In this document: positions 53,539 to 62,763 of the stretch, piece after piece | Position numbering within the stretch: position 1 is the stretch's first letter | How the letters are laid out: each line of letters starts with the position of its first letter | Source: Bradyrhizobium sp. OK095 | Lineage (GTDB): Bacteria > Pseudomonadota > Alphaproteobacteria > Rhizobiales > Xanthobacteraceae | Assembly: GCF_900109945.1 (NCBI RefSeq) | Contig: NZ_FOBX01000008.1 | Coordinates: 310,001-374,000 of the forward strand | DNA length: 64,000 nucleotides | Reading direction: 5' to 3' | Notes under the pieces: generated by a model | What the model was told of the DNA's origin: nothing | The model's database searches: none | What the model saw: only the letters and a program-made list of their open reading frames with translations | Program-made: the position numbers and the translations under genes

Positions 53539-55338
53539 ATGTCGAAGAACATGCTCAATGGCGCCCAGGTCATTGTCGATTATCTGATCCAGGAGAAGGT
53601 GCCCCAGGTGTTCGGGCTTTGCGGCCACGGCAACATCCAGTTCATCGATGCGCTGTACGAGCGCTCCTCCGAGATCAAGACGATCTCTGTGCATCACGAG
53701 AGCGTCGCCGGCTTCATGGCCGACGTCTATTACCGTGTCTCGGGAAGGCCGACGGCGACCTTCACCTCGTGCGGGCCGGGCTCGGCCAATCTGCCGATCT
53801 CGCTCGCCAATGCCTACCTCGATTCCGTGCCGTTCATGGCGATCACCGGCAACGTGCCGACCAGCCAGTTCAACCGCGGCGCGTTCCAGGAGATGTACCG
53901 GCACTACCAGGCCGACTTCCCCTCCACCGTGCGCACGATGTGCAAGAAGGTGTTTCAGCCGACGCGCGGCGAGATGGTGCCGCTCGCAGTGCGGCAGGCC
54001 TGGAAGACCATGGTCACGGGACGGCCGGGACCCGTGGTGATAGATGTGCCCTATGACGTCTTCATGGAGGCCGCGGCCGAAGAAGCGCCGAAGGCGGCCG
54101 AATGGAGCGCCAACATTTCCAGCCGCTGTGGCGCCGATCCCGAAGGCGTCGAGAAAGCGGTCGACATGCTGCTCTCGGCCGATCGGCCAGTGATGCTGGT
54201 CGGGCAGGGCGTTCGTTATGGCGGCGCCGCAGAGGAGTTGCGCAAGCTCGCCGAGCGACTTCAGATCCCGGTGGCAGCGTCAGCCAGCGGTCTCGGCGCG
54301 CTCGACGTCAACCATCCGCTCGCGCTCGGCCTCGTGGCGCGTGCCGGGCATTATCAGGCCAATCACGCGACGCGTCAGGCCGATGTGCTGCTCGCGCTCG
54401 GCGTCCGCTTCGATGATCGTACCTCAAGCTCGTGGATCCCGGGCTATTCCTTCACGATCCCGCCGACGCGGCTGATCCATGTCGATATCGACCCCGAGGA
54501 GATCGGCCGCAACTATCCCGTCGCGCTCGGGCTGATGGCCGACGTTCGCACCTTCCTGCGGCAGGTCCATGCCGAGCTCGATCGCCGCGACAACCTCTTC
54601 AAAAAGTCCGACGCGCGCAAAAAATGGCTGGCGCAGATCGACGGCTATCGCAGGGAGTGGGACAAGTTCGTCGCGCCCGGCTTCTCCGACGACACCACGC
54701 CGATCAACCCGCAGCGCGCCGCGGCCGAGATCGACAAGGCGCTGCCGGAAGACGCCATCCTCGTCTCCGACATCGGCGTGCACCACAATTGGCTGCTCGG
54801 CTTCTGCAAGCCGAAGCGGCCGGACTCCTTGATCGGCTCGATGGGGTTTGGCCCGATGGGCTTTGGCGTCGCCGGCGTGATGGGCGCGAAATTCGCCGCG
54901 CCCGATCGGCCCTGCGTGTCCGTGTGCGGCGACGGTGCCTTCTTCATGCACGCCAACGTGCTGGGCACCGCGGTCGAGTACAATCTGCCCGTGGTCTGGG
55001 TGGTCTGGAACAATTACGCCTATGCCTCGATCCGCGGGCTTCAGCGCGGTTATCTCGGTGGGCGCGAGCTTGCGACCGACTTCAGGCATCCAGAGACAGG
55101 CGAGCGCTATAACCCCGATTTCGCGGCGATGGCGCGCGCCTGCGGCGTCGAGGGCGTGCGGGTCGATCGCGCCGGAGATCTTGGCGAGGCGATCCGCAAG
55201 GGCATCGCCGCCAACAAGCCCTATCTGATCGACGTCGATATCGCCGCTGACATCAATCCGGTCGGCGCCGGCGTCTGGGAGCTGCCCGGCCTCGGCCAGA
55301 GCAAGGCCGGCATCGGCACGCGCTTCCAGCCCGGTTGA
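53539..55338 (+). CDS. Thiamine diphosphate-dependent enzyme (acetolactate synthase/decarboxylase-like)
   Basis: 599 residues from ATG 53539 (GGGAG upstream). Three domains: PYR domain with the activator Glu in VHHESVAGFMADVYYRV, central domain, and the TPP motif GDGAFFMHANVLG with the second Asn in VVWNNYAYAS. FAD-binding features of acetolactate synthases are not clear, so it may be a decarboxylase or lyase such as benzoylformate- or oxalyl-type. It is divergent from the IclR gene and probably heads an operon with the SDR and cupin. Confidence 0.9.
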   Translation: MSKNMLNGAQVIVDYLIQEKVPQVFGLCGHGNIQFIDALYERSSEIKTISVHHESVAGFMADVYYRVSGRPTATFTSCGPGSANLPISLANAYLDSVPFMAITGNVPTSQFNRGAFQEMYRHYQADFPSTVRTMCKKVFQPTRGEMVPLAVRQAWKTMVTGRPGPVVIDVPYDVFMEAAAEEAPKAAEWSANISSRCGADPEGVEKAVDMLLSADRPVMLVGQGVRYGGAAEELRKLAERLQIPVAASASGLGALDVNHPLALGLVARAGHYQANHATRQADVLLALGVRFDDRTSSSWIPGYSFTIPPTRLIHVDIDPEEIGRNYPVALGLMADVRTFLRQVHAELDRRDNLFKKSDARKKWLAQIDGYRREWDKFVAPGFSDDTTPINPQRAAAEIDKALPEDAILVSDIGVHHNWLLGFCKPKRPDSLIGSMGFGPMGFGVAGVMGAKFAAPDRPCVSVCGDGAFFMHANVLGTAVEYNLPVVWVVWNNYAYASIRGLQRGYLGGRELATDFRHPETGERYNPDFAAMARACGVEGVRVDRAGDLGEAIRKGIAANKPYLIDVDIAADINPVGAGVWELPGLGQSKAGIGTRFQPG

Positions 55339-55385
55339 TCGCGCGGCACGCAAATCATCTATCGAGAAAACCAGGGGAGATGGGA

Positions 55386-56090
55386 ATGACGCTCGCAGGC
55401 AAGAAGGTCGTCGTGATCGGCGGCTCCTCAGGCATCGGCCTCGCTACGGCGGAACTCGCGAAGAGGGAAGGAGCGGACGTCATCATCGCGTCGCGCAGTG
55501 CGGCGAAGCTTGATCCCATCGCCGAGCGGCTGAAGGTGACCGCGATCCCGACCGACGTCACCAGCGATCAGAGCGTCGCGGAGCTGTTCAAGCGCACCGG
55601 TCCCGTCGATCACGTCGTGCTGACGGCCGCTCAGCTTCGCACCGGGCCATTCAAGACGGTCCCGATGGAGGACGTGCGTGCGACGATGGAAGGCAAGTTC
55701 TGGGGCGCTTGGCGCGTCGCGCGCGAGGCGGAGATCCGGCCGGGCGGCTCGCTGACACTGGTCACAGGTTTTCTGAGCGTTCGGCCGCGGCCGAACTCGG
55801 CGATCATCAGTGCGGCCAACGGCGCACTGGAATCGCTCGCCCGCGCACTCGCGCTCGAGCTTGCGCCGGTGCGTGTCAATGCGGTGTCGCCGGGCGTGAT
55901 CGACACGCCGATCCGAGCCGCGATGCCGGAGGCGGCGCGGAAGGAGATGCTGGCGAAGACAGCGGCTGCGCTGCCTGTTGGTCGCGTCGGTATGGCCGAG
56001 GACATCGCCCGGCAGATCGGAAGCTTCATGGCGAACGGTTTTGCTACGGGCTCGATCGTCTATGTCGATGGCGGCGCACTGGTGAACTAG
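55386..56090 (+). CDS. Short-chain dehydrogenase/reductase (SDR)
   Basis: 234 residues from ATG 55386 (AGGGGAG upstream). The nucleotide motif is VVIGGSSGIGLATAEL and an Arg after beta 2 (ASRSAAKL) suggests NADP(H). The usual Y-x-x-x-K catalytic pair is not present in standard form: the segment reads SAIISAANGALESLARAL, where Tyr is Ile or Ser and Lys is Asn. It may therefore be a non-classical or inactive SDR. It follows the TPP enzyme gene by 47 bp. Confidence 0.88.
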   Translation: MTLAGKKVVVIGGSSGIGLATAELAKREGADVIIASRSAAKLDPIAERLKVTAIPTDVTSDQSVAELFKRTGPVDHVVLTAAQLRTGPFKTVPMEDVRATMEGKFWGAWRVAREAEIRPGGSLTLVTGFLSVRPRPNSAIISAANGALESLARALALELAPVRVNAVSPGVIDTPIRAAMPEAARKEMLAKTAAALPVGRVGMAEDIARQIGSFMANGFATGSIVYVDGGALVN

Positions 56091-56101
56091 GGAGCACGAT
56101 C

Positions 56102-56485
56102 ATGGCCGAGCAGACTGGCGGCGCCTTCATCCGCAACATCGCGGAAGTGCCCTGGCGCGAATTTGCCAACCATTTTGGCGGCGCGCTGTCAAAGCCGCTG
56201 GTGATGCCGGAGACCACGGGCTCGCGCCACATCGACTATCGCATCTCGATGTACCAGCCGATGGCTTATGTCGCGCGGCATCATCACAAGGTGCAGGAGC
56301 AGGTCTATCACGTGCTTGACGGCGAGGGGCTGATGGAGATCGCCGGCAAGAACCATGTCGTACGCAGGCACGACGTGATCTTCCTGCCGCCCGGCGTCGA
56401 GCACGCGATCTCGAATTCGGGCCTGACCGACCTTGTGTTCCTGGTGGTGACCTCGCCGGTGACCGACGACGAGAAACCGGCGTGA
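56102..56485 (+). CDS. Cupin-domain protein
   Basis: 127 residues. Cupin motif 1 is RHHHKVQEQVYHVLDGEG and motif 2 is FLPPGVEHAISNSG, with metal-ligand His, Gln/Glu and His. It would bind a metal and act as a dioxygenase, isomerase or small-molecule sensor. It lies 11 bp after the SDR gene as the last of a three-gene operon and ends 1 bp before the convergent lytic transglycosylase stop. Confidence 0.9.
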   Translation: MAEQTGGAFIRNIAEVPWREFANHFGGALSKPLVMPETTGSRHIDYRISMYQPMAYVARHHHKVQEQVYHVLDGEGLMEIAGKNHVVRRHDVIFLPPGVEHAISNSGLTDLVFLVVTSPVTDDEKPA

Positions 56486-56486
56486 T

Positions 56487-57446
56487 CTAGCCTGAGGAAC
56501 GCTCGCGCGCCGCCATGCGGATGGCGCGCGTTCTCGTTCCCTTCGCCGCGCGGGTGGCGATCATGCTGCGCGCCTTGCCATGAGCCGAGGCGTTCTTGCG
56601 CAGCAGCGACACGAACCGCTTGCGCGCACGGTTCGCCGAGAGCCGCGCCGCCAGTTGTTCGGCCTTGCGCATGATGGTGATGACCGACGGCGTCAGGTTC
56701 ACGGGAACCCAGGCCACATCCTTCGTCTTGGACAGGCTGCCGATGCCTTCGCAGGGCGCCTCGCGCGGCAGGTCGATCCGGATTGCGAGGGCCTCGATGT
56801 GTTCGGTCCAGTCCTCTGCTTTGGTGCCGGTGATGATGCGGACATAGTCGCGCGTCTCGCGCGGCAGCTCGCTTTCGCGGGCGAGCCACTTCTGGATGCG
56901 GCCCGGCCCTGCGTTATAGGCGGCCGCGGCGAGGCCGAGATTGCCGAAATCATCGCGGAGCTTTCGCAAAAACTTTGCCGATGCGGGCAGCGCCTTCATG
57001 GCGTCGAAGGGATCATCGAGCCCAACTTCGGCGGCAGTCTCCGGCATGAACTGCGCGACGCCCTGGGCACCGGCCGGGCTGATCTCGTTGGAACGGAAGC
57101 GGCTCTCCTGCCAGAGCAGGCGCGCGAAGAACGGCACGGGAATGCCGCTCGCCTCGGCGGCTTCGCGTAGCGCGTGGCAGAATTGCTCGGTCGGTGAAGC
57201 CGGGGCTTCCACGACGGTTTCGACTGCGCGCGCGGGCTCGATCGTCTCCACGTAAGCCGCGCGCGCATTTGCGAGCTCAATGGCCTGCACCCTTGCGAGG
57301 AAGAGCTCGACGAGGGGAACCAGCGAGGGCGCGCGATCGGTCTTGGACGTGGCGCGATCGAGGTTCAATGTTTGCAAGGACGGCTGTGAGCCGACGTCGC
57401 ACATCAAAATCAGGAACGCAGCGCAAGCCGCGACGAGAAATCGCAT
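56487..57446 (-). CDS. Lytic transglycosylase (SLT domain)
   Basis: 319 residues with a signal peptide (MRFLVAACAAFLILMC). The SLT catalytic Glu is in LLWQESRFRSNE, followed by SPAGAQGVAQFMPETAAEVG and AAAYNAGPGRIQKWL. It cleaves peptidoglycan between MurNAc and GlcNAc. The last 90 residues form a basic, Arg/Lys-rich tail with no known domain, which may bind cell wall or DNA. A single gene on this strand. Confidence 0.92.
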   Translation of the reverse strand: MRFLVAACAAFLILMCDVGSQPSLQTLNLDRATSKTDRAPSLVPLVELFLARVQAIELANARAAYVETIEPARAVETVVEAPASPTEQFCHALREAAEASGIPVPFFARLLWQESRFRSNEISPAGAQGVAQFMPETAAEVGLDDPFDAMKALPASAKFLRKLRDDFGNLGLAAAAYNAGPGRIQKWLARESELPRETRDYVRIITGTKAEDWTEHIEALAIRIDLPREAPCEGIGSLSKTKDVAWVPVNLTPSVITIMRKAEQLAARLSANRARKRFVSLLRKNASAHGKARSMIATRAAKGTRTRAIRMAARERSSG

Positions 57447-57652
57447 CTCGGTAAGAGTCCTCGAACTGTGGGGGAACGACCAGCGCGGGCGCCGGTGACG
57501 AGGACTTCATTAACCGTAATTGCGGCGAAGCTGCGATTCCGCAGGGCGGCAGGTGTTAGTACGGGAGTCCAATAGTAGAACACGCGCCGCGGGCCCCGCG
57601 GATCTACGGGCAAACGCGACGCGCGAGTGATCTTGCGGCGGGAGGTTGGCGC

Positions 57653-57928
57653 TTACGCCTTGGGAAAGTCCTTGCGCATCGCGATCTCGGCGGCATCGCC
57701 GGGCGACAGCACGGTCTGGTCGAAGGCTTGCTGCGGTCTCGTCATGATGTCGTAGAGCGAGATACCCTTGATGGGCTTGCCCATCAGCTCGCGGACGCAG
57801 TCGGCGAGCGTGCCGTTGTAGACCATATAGGGCGGACCGCGGTGCTTCTGCCTCTCGCCCTTCAGCGACGGCCACTTCTTCAGTTCGGCCGGCGCGTCAT
57901 AAGCGATCGGCGATTCCTCTTTGAACAT
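57653..57928 (-). CDS. Conserved small hypothetical protein
   Basis: 91 residues starting MFKEESPIAYDAPAELKKWP and containing GTLADCVRELMGKPIKGISL and LSPGDAAEIAMRKDFPK. Hydrophilic, no membrane segment or signal peptide. I have a sense of similar short proteins in Bradyrhizobium but cannot name a function. It lies between the lytic transglycosylase and the VOC gene on the same strand, 206 bp from the former. A GC-rich palindrome CCGCGGGCCCCGCGG is at about 57587-57602. Confidence 0.65.
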   Translation of the reverse strand: MFKEESPIAYDAPAELKKWPSLKGERQKHRGPPYMVYNGTLADCVRELMGKPIKGISLYDIMTRPQQAFDQTVLSPGDAAEIAMRKDFPKA

Positions 57929-58005
57929 GCGCTTGGCCCCGACGGCTTGGACTGCCGGGAATCCTAGAGCCGCCGCGTAAACACTCGTTAAAGAATTAGT
58001 TAAAA

Positions 58006-58884
58006 TCAGCCGGCAACGAAGGCGAGCAGGGTGCCGTTGGCCTTGGCCGGCGGCACGACGATCGCAGGCCCGCTGCGCAACGCGGCCGAACCCAGTGCCT
58101 TCTCGGTCGCCGCGAGATCGCCGCTGACGAGGACCAGCGCCGCGCCGCCGCGCTCGGAGAGGCCCGCGAGCGGGACGCCGGGATAGCGCTTGCCGAGCTG
58201 GTCCAGCGTCAAATAGACGAAGTCGGCGCGATCGCCGCCGGAGGGCACTGTGACCGCGCCATCCGCCTCAGCCTTGGGCTCGCGATCGATCAGCCGGCCG
58301 AGATGCGCGGCTTCCTGCGCGGGCTCGGGCGTTGCAATCAGCGTCTGCTTGATCCGCTTGGCCGCATTGGCGTGCTTCATCAGCTCAGGAATCCACACCG
58401 TGTCACGGGTCTTGTGCTGGCAGGCGAAGATGCGCACGCCGCCGGGCGCTTCCGCGGTCGGCCACATGAAGGTGCGGAATTTCGCGGCCGAGATGGTGCC
58501 ATCAGGCAGCGTCACCGGCCGTTCGAAATCGGTCGGGCCGATCGGCGTCAGGCCGCGCGCGCGGATCTCCTCGGCACCTGCGGCAGAATCGATCGCGGTG
58601 AAGGCGATGCGCTCGATGCCTTCGCCGCGCTTGTCGAGGAAGGCCCGGGCCGGCGCATTGTGCTCGGTCGCCACCAGCACGCCGAGCAGCTCCATATAGT
58701 CGGGGTCGAACATGATGGTGTAATTGCCGGTGCCCATATGCGCGCTGTGGGTGCCGCGCGGGGAGAGGGTGAAGCCAAGCTGCGGGTAATTCTCGGCGGC
58801 CTTGTCGAGGTCCTGAACCATGACGACGGCGTGGTCGATCCCGATGACGTTCTTGAGGGCCACTGTTGTTATCCCCGAATGCAA
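58006..58884 (-). CDS. VOC-superfamily (Glyoxalase_3-like) protein
   Basis: 292 residues from ATG 58884; GTG 58863 (VALKNVIGIDHAV) is an alternative. The opening IGIDHAVVMVQDLDKAAENY is typical of the Glyoxalase_3 family, which has fewer metal ligands than true glyoxalases. Later sequence includes AFTAIDSAAGAEEIRARGL and VRIFACQHKTRDTVW. A dioxygenase or isomerase-like role is possible. It is upstream of the hypothetical gene at 57653. Confidence 0.85.
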   Translation of the reverse strand: MHSGITTVALKNVIGIDHAVVMVQDLDKAAENYPQLGFTLSPRGTHSAHMGTGNYTIMFDPDYMELLGVLVATEHNAPARAFLDKRGEGIERIAFTAIDSAAGAEEIRARGLTPIGPTDFERPVTLPDGTISAAKFRTFMWPTAEAPGGVRIFACQHKTRDTVWIPELMKHANAAKRIKQTLIATPEPAQEAAHLGRLIDREPKAEADGAVTVPSGGDRADFVYLTLDQLGKRYPGVPLAGLSERGGAALVLVSGDLAATEKALGSAALRSGPAIVVPPAKANGTLLAFVAG

Positions 58885-59010
58885 ACTGACTTTGGACCGC
58901 TCTGGCGGCCGCTGGTCCTGTCTACGCCGGATAGGCGGTCAAGTCATTTTCAATTCTGTGGGAGATGCGGAATTTCATTCCGCAAAACGCGGCATCGACA
59001 CGCGATGGCG

Positions 59011-60201
59011 TCAGCGAGCCTGCTCGATATAGGCGGCAAGGATGGCGCGTTCCTCGCTGGTCATCTCCGTGATGTTGCCCGGCGGCATCGCGGTGGACCA
59101 GGCGGCGACACGGCCGATCAGTCGGATGTTGCGATGGATGTGCTCGGGCGCGTCGAGCAAAATGCCCTTCGGTGCGGTGACGATGCCGGCCCAGACCGGC
59201 TCGGCCGCGTGGCACATGCTGCAGCGGGACATCACGATCTCCTCGACATTGGCGACCGTGACTGGGGCCGACAGCGCTCCCGTTTTTACCTCGCGCGGGC
59301 CGGCGGCGGAGAGGAAGAGGATCGCGATCACGCCGATTGCCGCCACGCCCCACACCCACCACGGCGATTTGCGCCCGGCGTGGCCCTCGTTGAAGAAGTG
59401 GCGGATCACCGGTCCCAGCGCCAGGATGATCGCGACGATGATCCAGTTGAAGCGGGTGGCGTAGAGCAGGGGATAGTGGTTGCTGATCATCAGCACGACG
59501 ACGGGGAGCGTCAGATAGTTGTTGTGGACCGAGCGCTCCTTGCTGGTCTTGCCGAGTTTCGGATCGGGCGCCTGTCCCGCGATCAGCGCCGCCACGATCT
59601 TCTTCTGGTTCGGGATGATCACCGCGAAGACGTTGGCGACCATGATGGTGCCGATGAGCGCGCCGATCTGGTTGAAGGCGCCACGGCCGCTCAGCACGTG
59701 AGTGAAGGCATAGGTCAGCGCGACCAGGAACAGATAGCCGCCGATGGCGAAGGGCAGCTCGCGCTGGGCGAGCCCGGTGCGGCAGGCGGCCTCATAGAGC
59801 AGCCACGCCAGCGCGAGGCTGAAGAAGCTGAACAGCCCGGCCTGGAACGGTGTGAGGTCGAGGATCGACTTGTCGACCAGGAACAGATCGGCCTCGAGAT
59901 AATACACCACCACCATCAGCGCGAAGCCGGACAGCCAGGTGGTGTAGGCCTCCCATTTGAACCAGGTCAGCTCGTCCGGCATCTGGCTCGGGGCGACCAG
60001 ATATTTCATGATCCGGTAGAAGCCGCCGCCATGGACCTGCCAGGCTTCGCCCTGCACGCCGTCCGGCAAGTCAGACTTCGGCTTGAGGCTGAGGTCGAGG
60101 GCGATGAAATAGAAGGAACTGCCGATCCAGGCGATCGCGGCGACCACGTGCAGCCAGCGGAGCAGCAGGCTCGCCCATTCCGATATGATGGATCCCCACA
60201 T
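59011..60201 (-). CDS. puuD: Membrane-bound urate hydroxylase PuuD
   Basis: 396 residues from ATG 60201 (GGGGTG upstream). About eight helices with RWLHVVAAIAWIGSSFYFIA, then a C-terminal cytochrome c segment with CSMCH and a final AMPPGN-type Met ligand. This is the domain order of PuuD urate oxidases, which oxidise urate to 5-hydroxyisourate and pass electrons to the cytochrome c tail. No other purine catabolism gene is seen nearby. It is divergent from the PQQ-type dehydrogenase gene, 236 bp away. Confidence 0.92.
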   Translation of the reverse strand: MWGSIISEWASLLLRWLHVVAAIAWIGSSFYFIALDLSLKPKSDLPDGVQGEAWQVHGGGFYRIMKYLVAPSQMPDELTWFKWEAYTTWLSGFALMVVVYYLEADLFLVDKSILDLTPFQAGLFSFFSLALAWLLYEAACRTGLAQRELPFAIGGYLFLVALTYAFTHVLSGRGAFNQIGALIGTIMVANVFAVIIPNQKKIVAALIAGQAPDPKLGKTSKERSVHNNYLTLPVVVLMISNHYPLLYATRFNWIIVAIILALGPVIRHFFNEGHAGRKSPWWVWGVAAIGVIAILFLSAAGPREVKTGALSAPVTVANVEEIVMSRCSMCHAAEPVWAGIVTAPKGILLDAPEHIHRNIRLIGRVAAWSTAMPPGNITEMTSEERAILAAYIEQAR

Positions 60202-60437
60202 GATCACCCCATCAATGGCGACACCGATGCCGCAGCTTTGATGACCGCAACCGGCGGCCCCGCCCTTACAATGTGTCGCATTGATCGGCGGCATTTTCCA
60301 GTATGATGGGTTGCGGCTGATGCACATCGTGCGGGCATGAGCTGACGTGGGATGCGGCAGGCGTTTCGCCTGTTGCGGACCATTTGCGGGTCGATCGGCG
60401 TTGACGCGCGAGACATGCAGGCCGGGAGGAATACGAC

Positions 60438-61763
60438 GTGAAAAGCAGGATGGGGCCCGTGGCAATGGTTGCGGGATTGCTGGCCGCGGCCGCTGCGCAG
60501 GCCGAGCCGGTGCTACAGGGCAAGGACGCCTACGGCGATTGGCAGGCCGACAAGCCCGGCACGGTCAGGTTGATCCGGCCGCAGGATCTGGTCAGGCCCG
60601 GCGCCACAAAGTCGGTTGCGAGCTTCTCGCGCGTGGCGCCGCGTCCGCCGGAAGCCTCGCCCCAGGTGCCGGCCGGCTTCAAGATCGAGCTGTTCGCCGA
60701 AGGCCTGCGCGCCCCGCGCATCATCAGGGTCGCACCGAACGGCGATGTCTTCGTCGCGGAGACGCGGGGCGGCACCATCCGCGTGCTACGCGCTGGGGAG
60801 GGCGGCAAGGTTGCGACCAACGAGCTGTTTGCCAGCGGTCTGCGGCAACCGTTCGGCATCGCCTTCTTTCCGAACGGCGACAATCCGCAATGGGTCTATG
60901 TCGCCAACACCGACAGTGTCGTCCGCTTTGCCTATCAGGCCGGCGATCTCAAGGCGCGCGGCAAGGCGGAGACGATCGTGGCGAGCCTGCCGGCTGACGG
61001 CGGCCATTCCACTCGCGATATCGTCTTCACGCCCGACAACAAGCGCATGCTGGTCTCGGTCGGCTCGCTCAGCAATGTCGCCGAGGGCATGGGTACGCCG
61101 CCGGGCGGGTTGGAGGCGTGGTCGAAAGCGCAACCGCTTGGCGCGGCCTGGGCCAGCGAGCTCGAGCGCGCCACCGTGCTGGCCTTCGCGCCTGACGGCA
61201 AGGAGCGGAAGATTTACGCCACCGGCATCCGCAACTGCGTCGGCCTTGCGATCCAGCCGCAGACCGGTCTGCCCTGGTGTTCGACCAACGAGCGCGATGG
61301 TCTCGGCGACGATCTCGTGCCCGATTACGTGACCAGCGTGAAGGAGGGCGCGTTCTATGGCTGGCCGTGGTTCTATATCGGCGGCAACGAAGACCCGCGC
61401 CACGCCGGCGCGCGGCCGGATCTCAAGGACAAGGTGACGATCCCCGACGTGCTGGTGCAGCCGCATTCGGCGTCACTCGGCATGGCGTTCTATCAGGGCA
61501 CGCAGTTTCCCGGGGAGTACCAGGGCGACGCATTTGCTGCCGAGCACGGCTCCTGGAACCGCTCGAAGCGCACCGGCTACAAGGTAATCCGCATCAAGAT
61601 GAAGGACGGCAAGCCGACGGGGGAGTACGAGGATTTCGTCACGGGGTTCGTGGTGAGCGATACGGAGGTGTGGGGCAGGCCGGTCGGCGTTGCGGTGGCA
61701 AAAGATGGATCGCTGCTGGTGTCGGAGGATGGCAACGGCACGATCTGGCGGGTGACGCATTAA
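60438..61763 (+). CDS. PQQ-dependent sugar dehydrogenase-like (sorbosone/glucose dehydrogenase family) protein
   Basis: 441 residues from GTG 60438 with an ideal Shine-Dalgarno GGGAGGA. A signal peptide (GPVAMVAGLLAAAAAQAE) leads to a six-bladed propeller: FKIELFAEGLRAPRIIRVAP, DVFVAETRGGTIRVL and GIRNCVGLAIQPQTGLPWC, then EHGSWNRSKRTGYKV, which carries the conserved W-N-R-S-K motif of this family. The catalytic base His is probably in HSTRDIVFTPDNKRM. It would oxidise a periplasmic aldose. No PQQ synthesis genes are near. Confidence 0.9.
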   Translation: MKSRMGPVAMVAGLLAAAAAQAEPVLQGKDAYGDWQADKPGTVRLIRPQDLVRPGATKSVASFSRVAPRPPEASPQVPAGFKIELFAEGLRAPRIIRVAPNGDVFVAETRGGTIRVLRAGEGGKVATNELFASGLRQPFGIAFFPNGDNPQWVYVANTDSVVRFAYQAGDLKARGKAETIVASLPADGGHSTRDIVFTPDNKRMLVSVGSLSNVAEGMGTPPGGLEAWSKAQPLGAAWASELERATVLAFAPDGKERKIYATGIRNCVGLAIQPQTGLPWCSTNERDGLGDDLVPDYVTSVKEGAFYGWPWFYIGGNEDPRHAGARPDLKDKVTIPDVLVQPHSASLGMAFYQGTQFPGEYQGDAFAAEHGSWNRSKRTGYKVIRIKMKDGKPTGEYEDFVTGFVVSDTEVWGRPVGVAVAKDGSLLVSEDGNGTIWRVTH

Positions 61764-61784
61764 ACTCGCGCGGCGGTGAAGGTG

Positions 61785-61940
61785 CACCCTCGCCCCTTGC
61801 GGGAGAGGGTGGCTCGCCGCATAGCGGCGAGACGGGTGAGGGGTTCTATCCGCGCGCACATCTCTTGCAGTTGAGTTCGCGGATAGATACCCCTCATCCG
61901 GCGCTTCGCGCCACCTTCTCCCTCAAGGGGAGAAGGGCAG
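61785..61940. repeat. Composite palindromic repeat, family B, copy 2
   Basis: Related to 8606-8750: outer arms CCTCGCCCCTTGCGGGAGAG and CTCCCTCAAGGGGAGAAGG, and an inner stem GGTTCTATCCGCG with CGCGGATAGATACCCC around a GCACATCTCTTGCAGTTGAGTT loop. It lies just after the sugar dehydrogenase stop and before the convergent SDR stop. Confidence 0.8.
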
Positions 61941-61961
61941 TGGCACTGCGCTCGCGGCCGC

Positions 61962-62762
61962 CTACCCCCGCCTCACACTGGCCCCGCCATCCACCGGCAG
62001 CGTCACACCCGTAATGAAATTCGCCTCGTCCGACGCCAGGAACAGCGCGGCGTTTGCGACGTCCCATCCCGTGCCCATCTTCTTGCGCAGCGGCACCTTG
62101 CTGTCGCGTTCAGCTTCGACTTCGGCGCGGGTCTTGTGCCATTCGCGGGCGCGGGTATCGACGGCCATCGGCGTGTTCATCAGGCCGGGCAGGATGACGT
62201 TGGCGCGGATGCCGTATTCGGCGTTCTGGTAGGCGAGCTGTTCGGTGAAGGCGATCATCGCCGACTTCGTCGCCTTATAGGCGACGTAAGGGTAGGTGGT
62301 GATCGCGGCCATCGAGGAGATGTTGATGATGACGCCGCTTTGCTGCGCGCGCATGATCGGGATCACTTCCTTCGCCGCGAGGATGCAGCTCTTGAGGTTG
62401 ATCGCGACGACGCGGTCGAACGCTTCCTCGGTGATTTGAAGCAGCTCGGCATCGCCGCCGGACAGGCTGACGCCGACATTGTTGTGCAGCACGTCGATTC
62501 GGCCCCAGCGCACCTGTGCCTCCGCCACCATCGCCTTGATGTCGGCGGATTTGGTGACGTCGGCCCTGAATGCCGCGGCGGTGCCGCCTGCCTCGGCGAT
62601 CAGCGCGACGGTTTCCTGCGCCGATTCCAGATGATGGTCGACGCACAGCACTTTCGCGCCCTCGCGCGCGAAAGTCAGCGCGGTAGCGCGGCCATTGCCC
62701 ATGCCTTCGCCGGGGCTTTGCCCTGCGCCGACGACGATCGCAACCTTGTCCTTCAAGCGCAT
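61962..62762 (-). CDS. Short-chain dehydrogenase/reductase (SDR)
   Basis: 266 residues. The NAD(P) motif is extended, VVGAGQSPGEGMGNGRATAL, compared with the usual TGxxxGIG. The rest is standard: LHNNVGVSLSG, NISSMAAITTYPYVAYKATKSA with catalytic Ser-Tyr-Lys, and GANVILPG-like segments. It starts 1 bp after the CMD-family gene's stop, and together with the second SDR forms a coupled group. Substrate unknown. Confidence 0.9.
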   Translation of the reverse strand: MRLKDKVAIVVGAGQSPGEGMGNGRATALTFAREGAKVLCVDHHLESAQETVALIAEAGGTAAAFRADVTKSADIKAMVAEAQVRWGRIDVLHNNVGVSLSGGDAELLQITEEAFDRVVAINLKSCILAAKEVIPIMRAQQSGVIINISSMAAITTYPYVAYKATKSAMIAFTEQLAYQNAEYGIRANVILPGLMNTPMAVDTRAREWHKTRAEVEAERDSKVPLRKKMGTGWDVANAALFLASDEANFITGVTLPVDGGASVRRG

Positions 62763-62763
62763 C

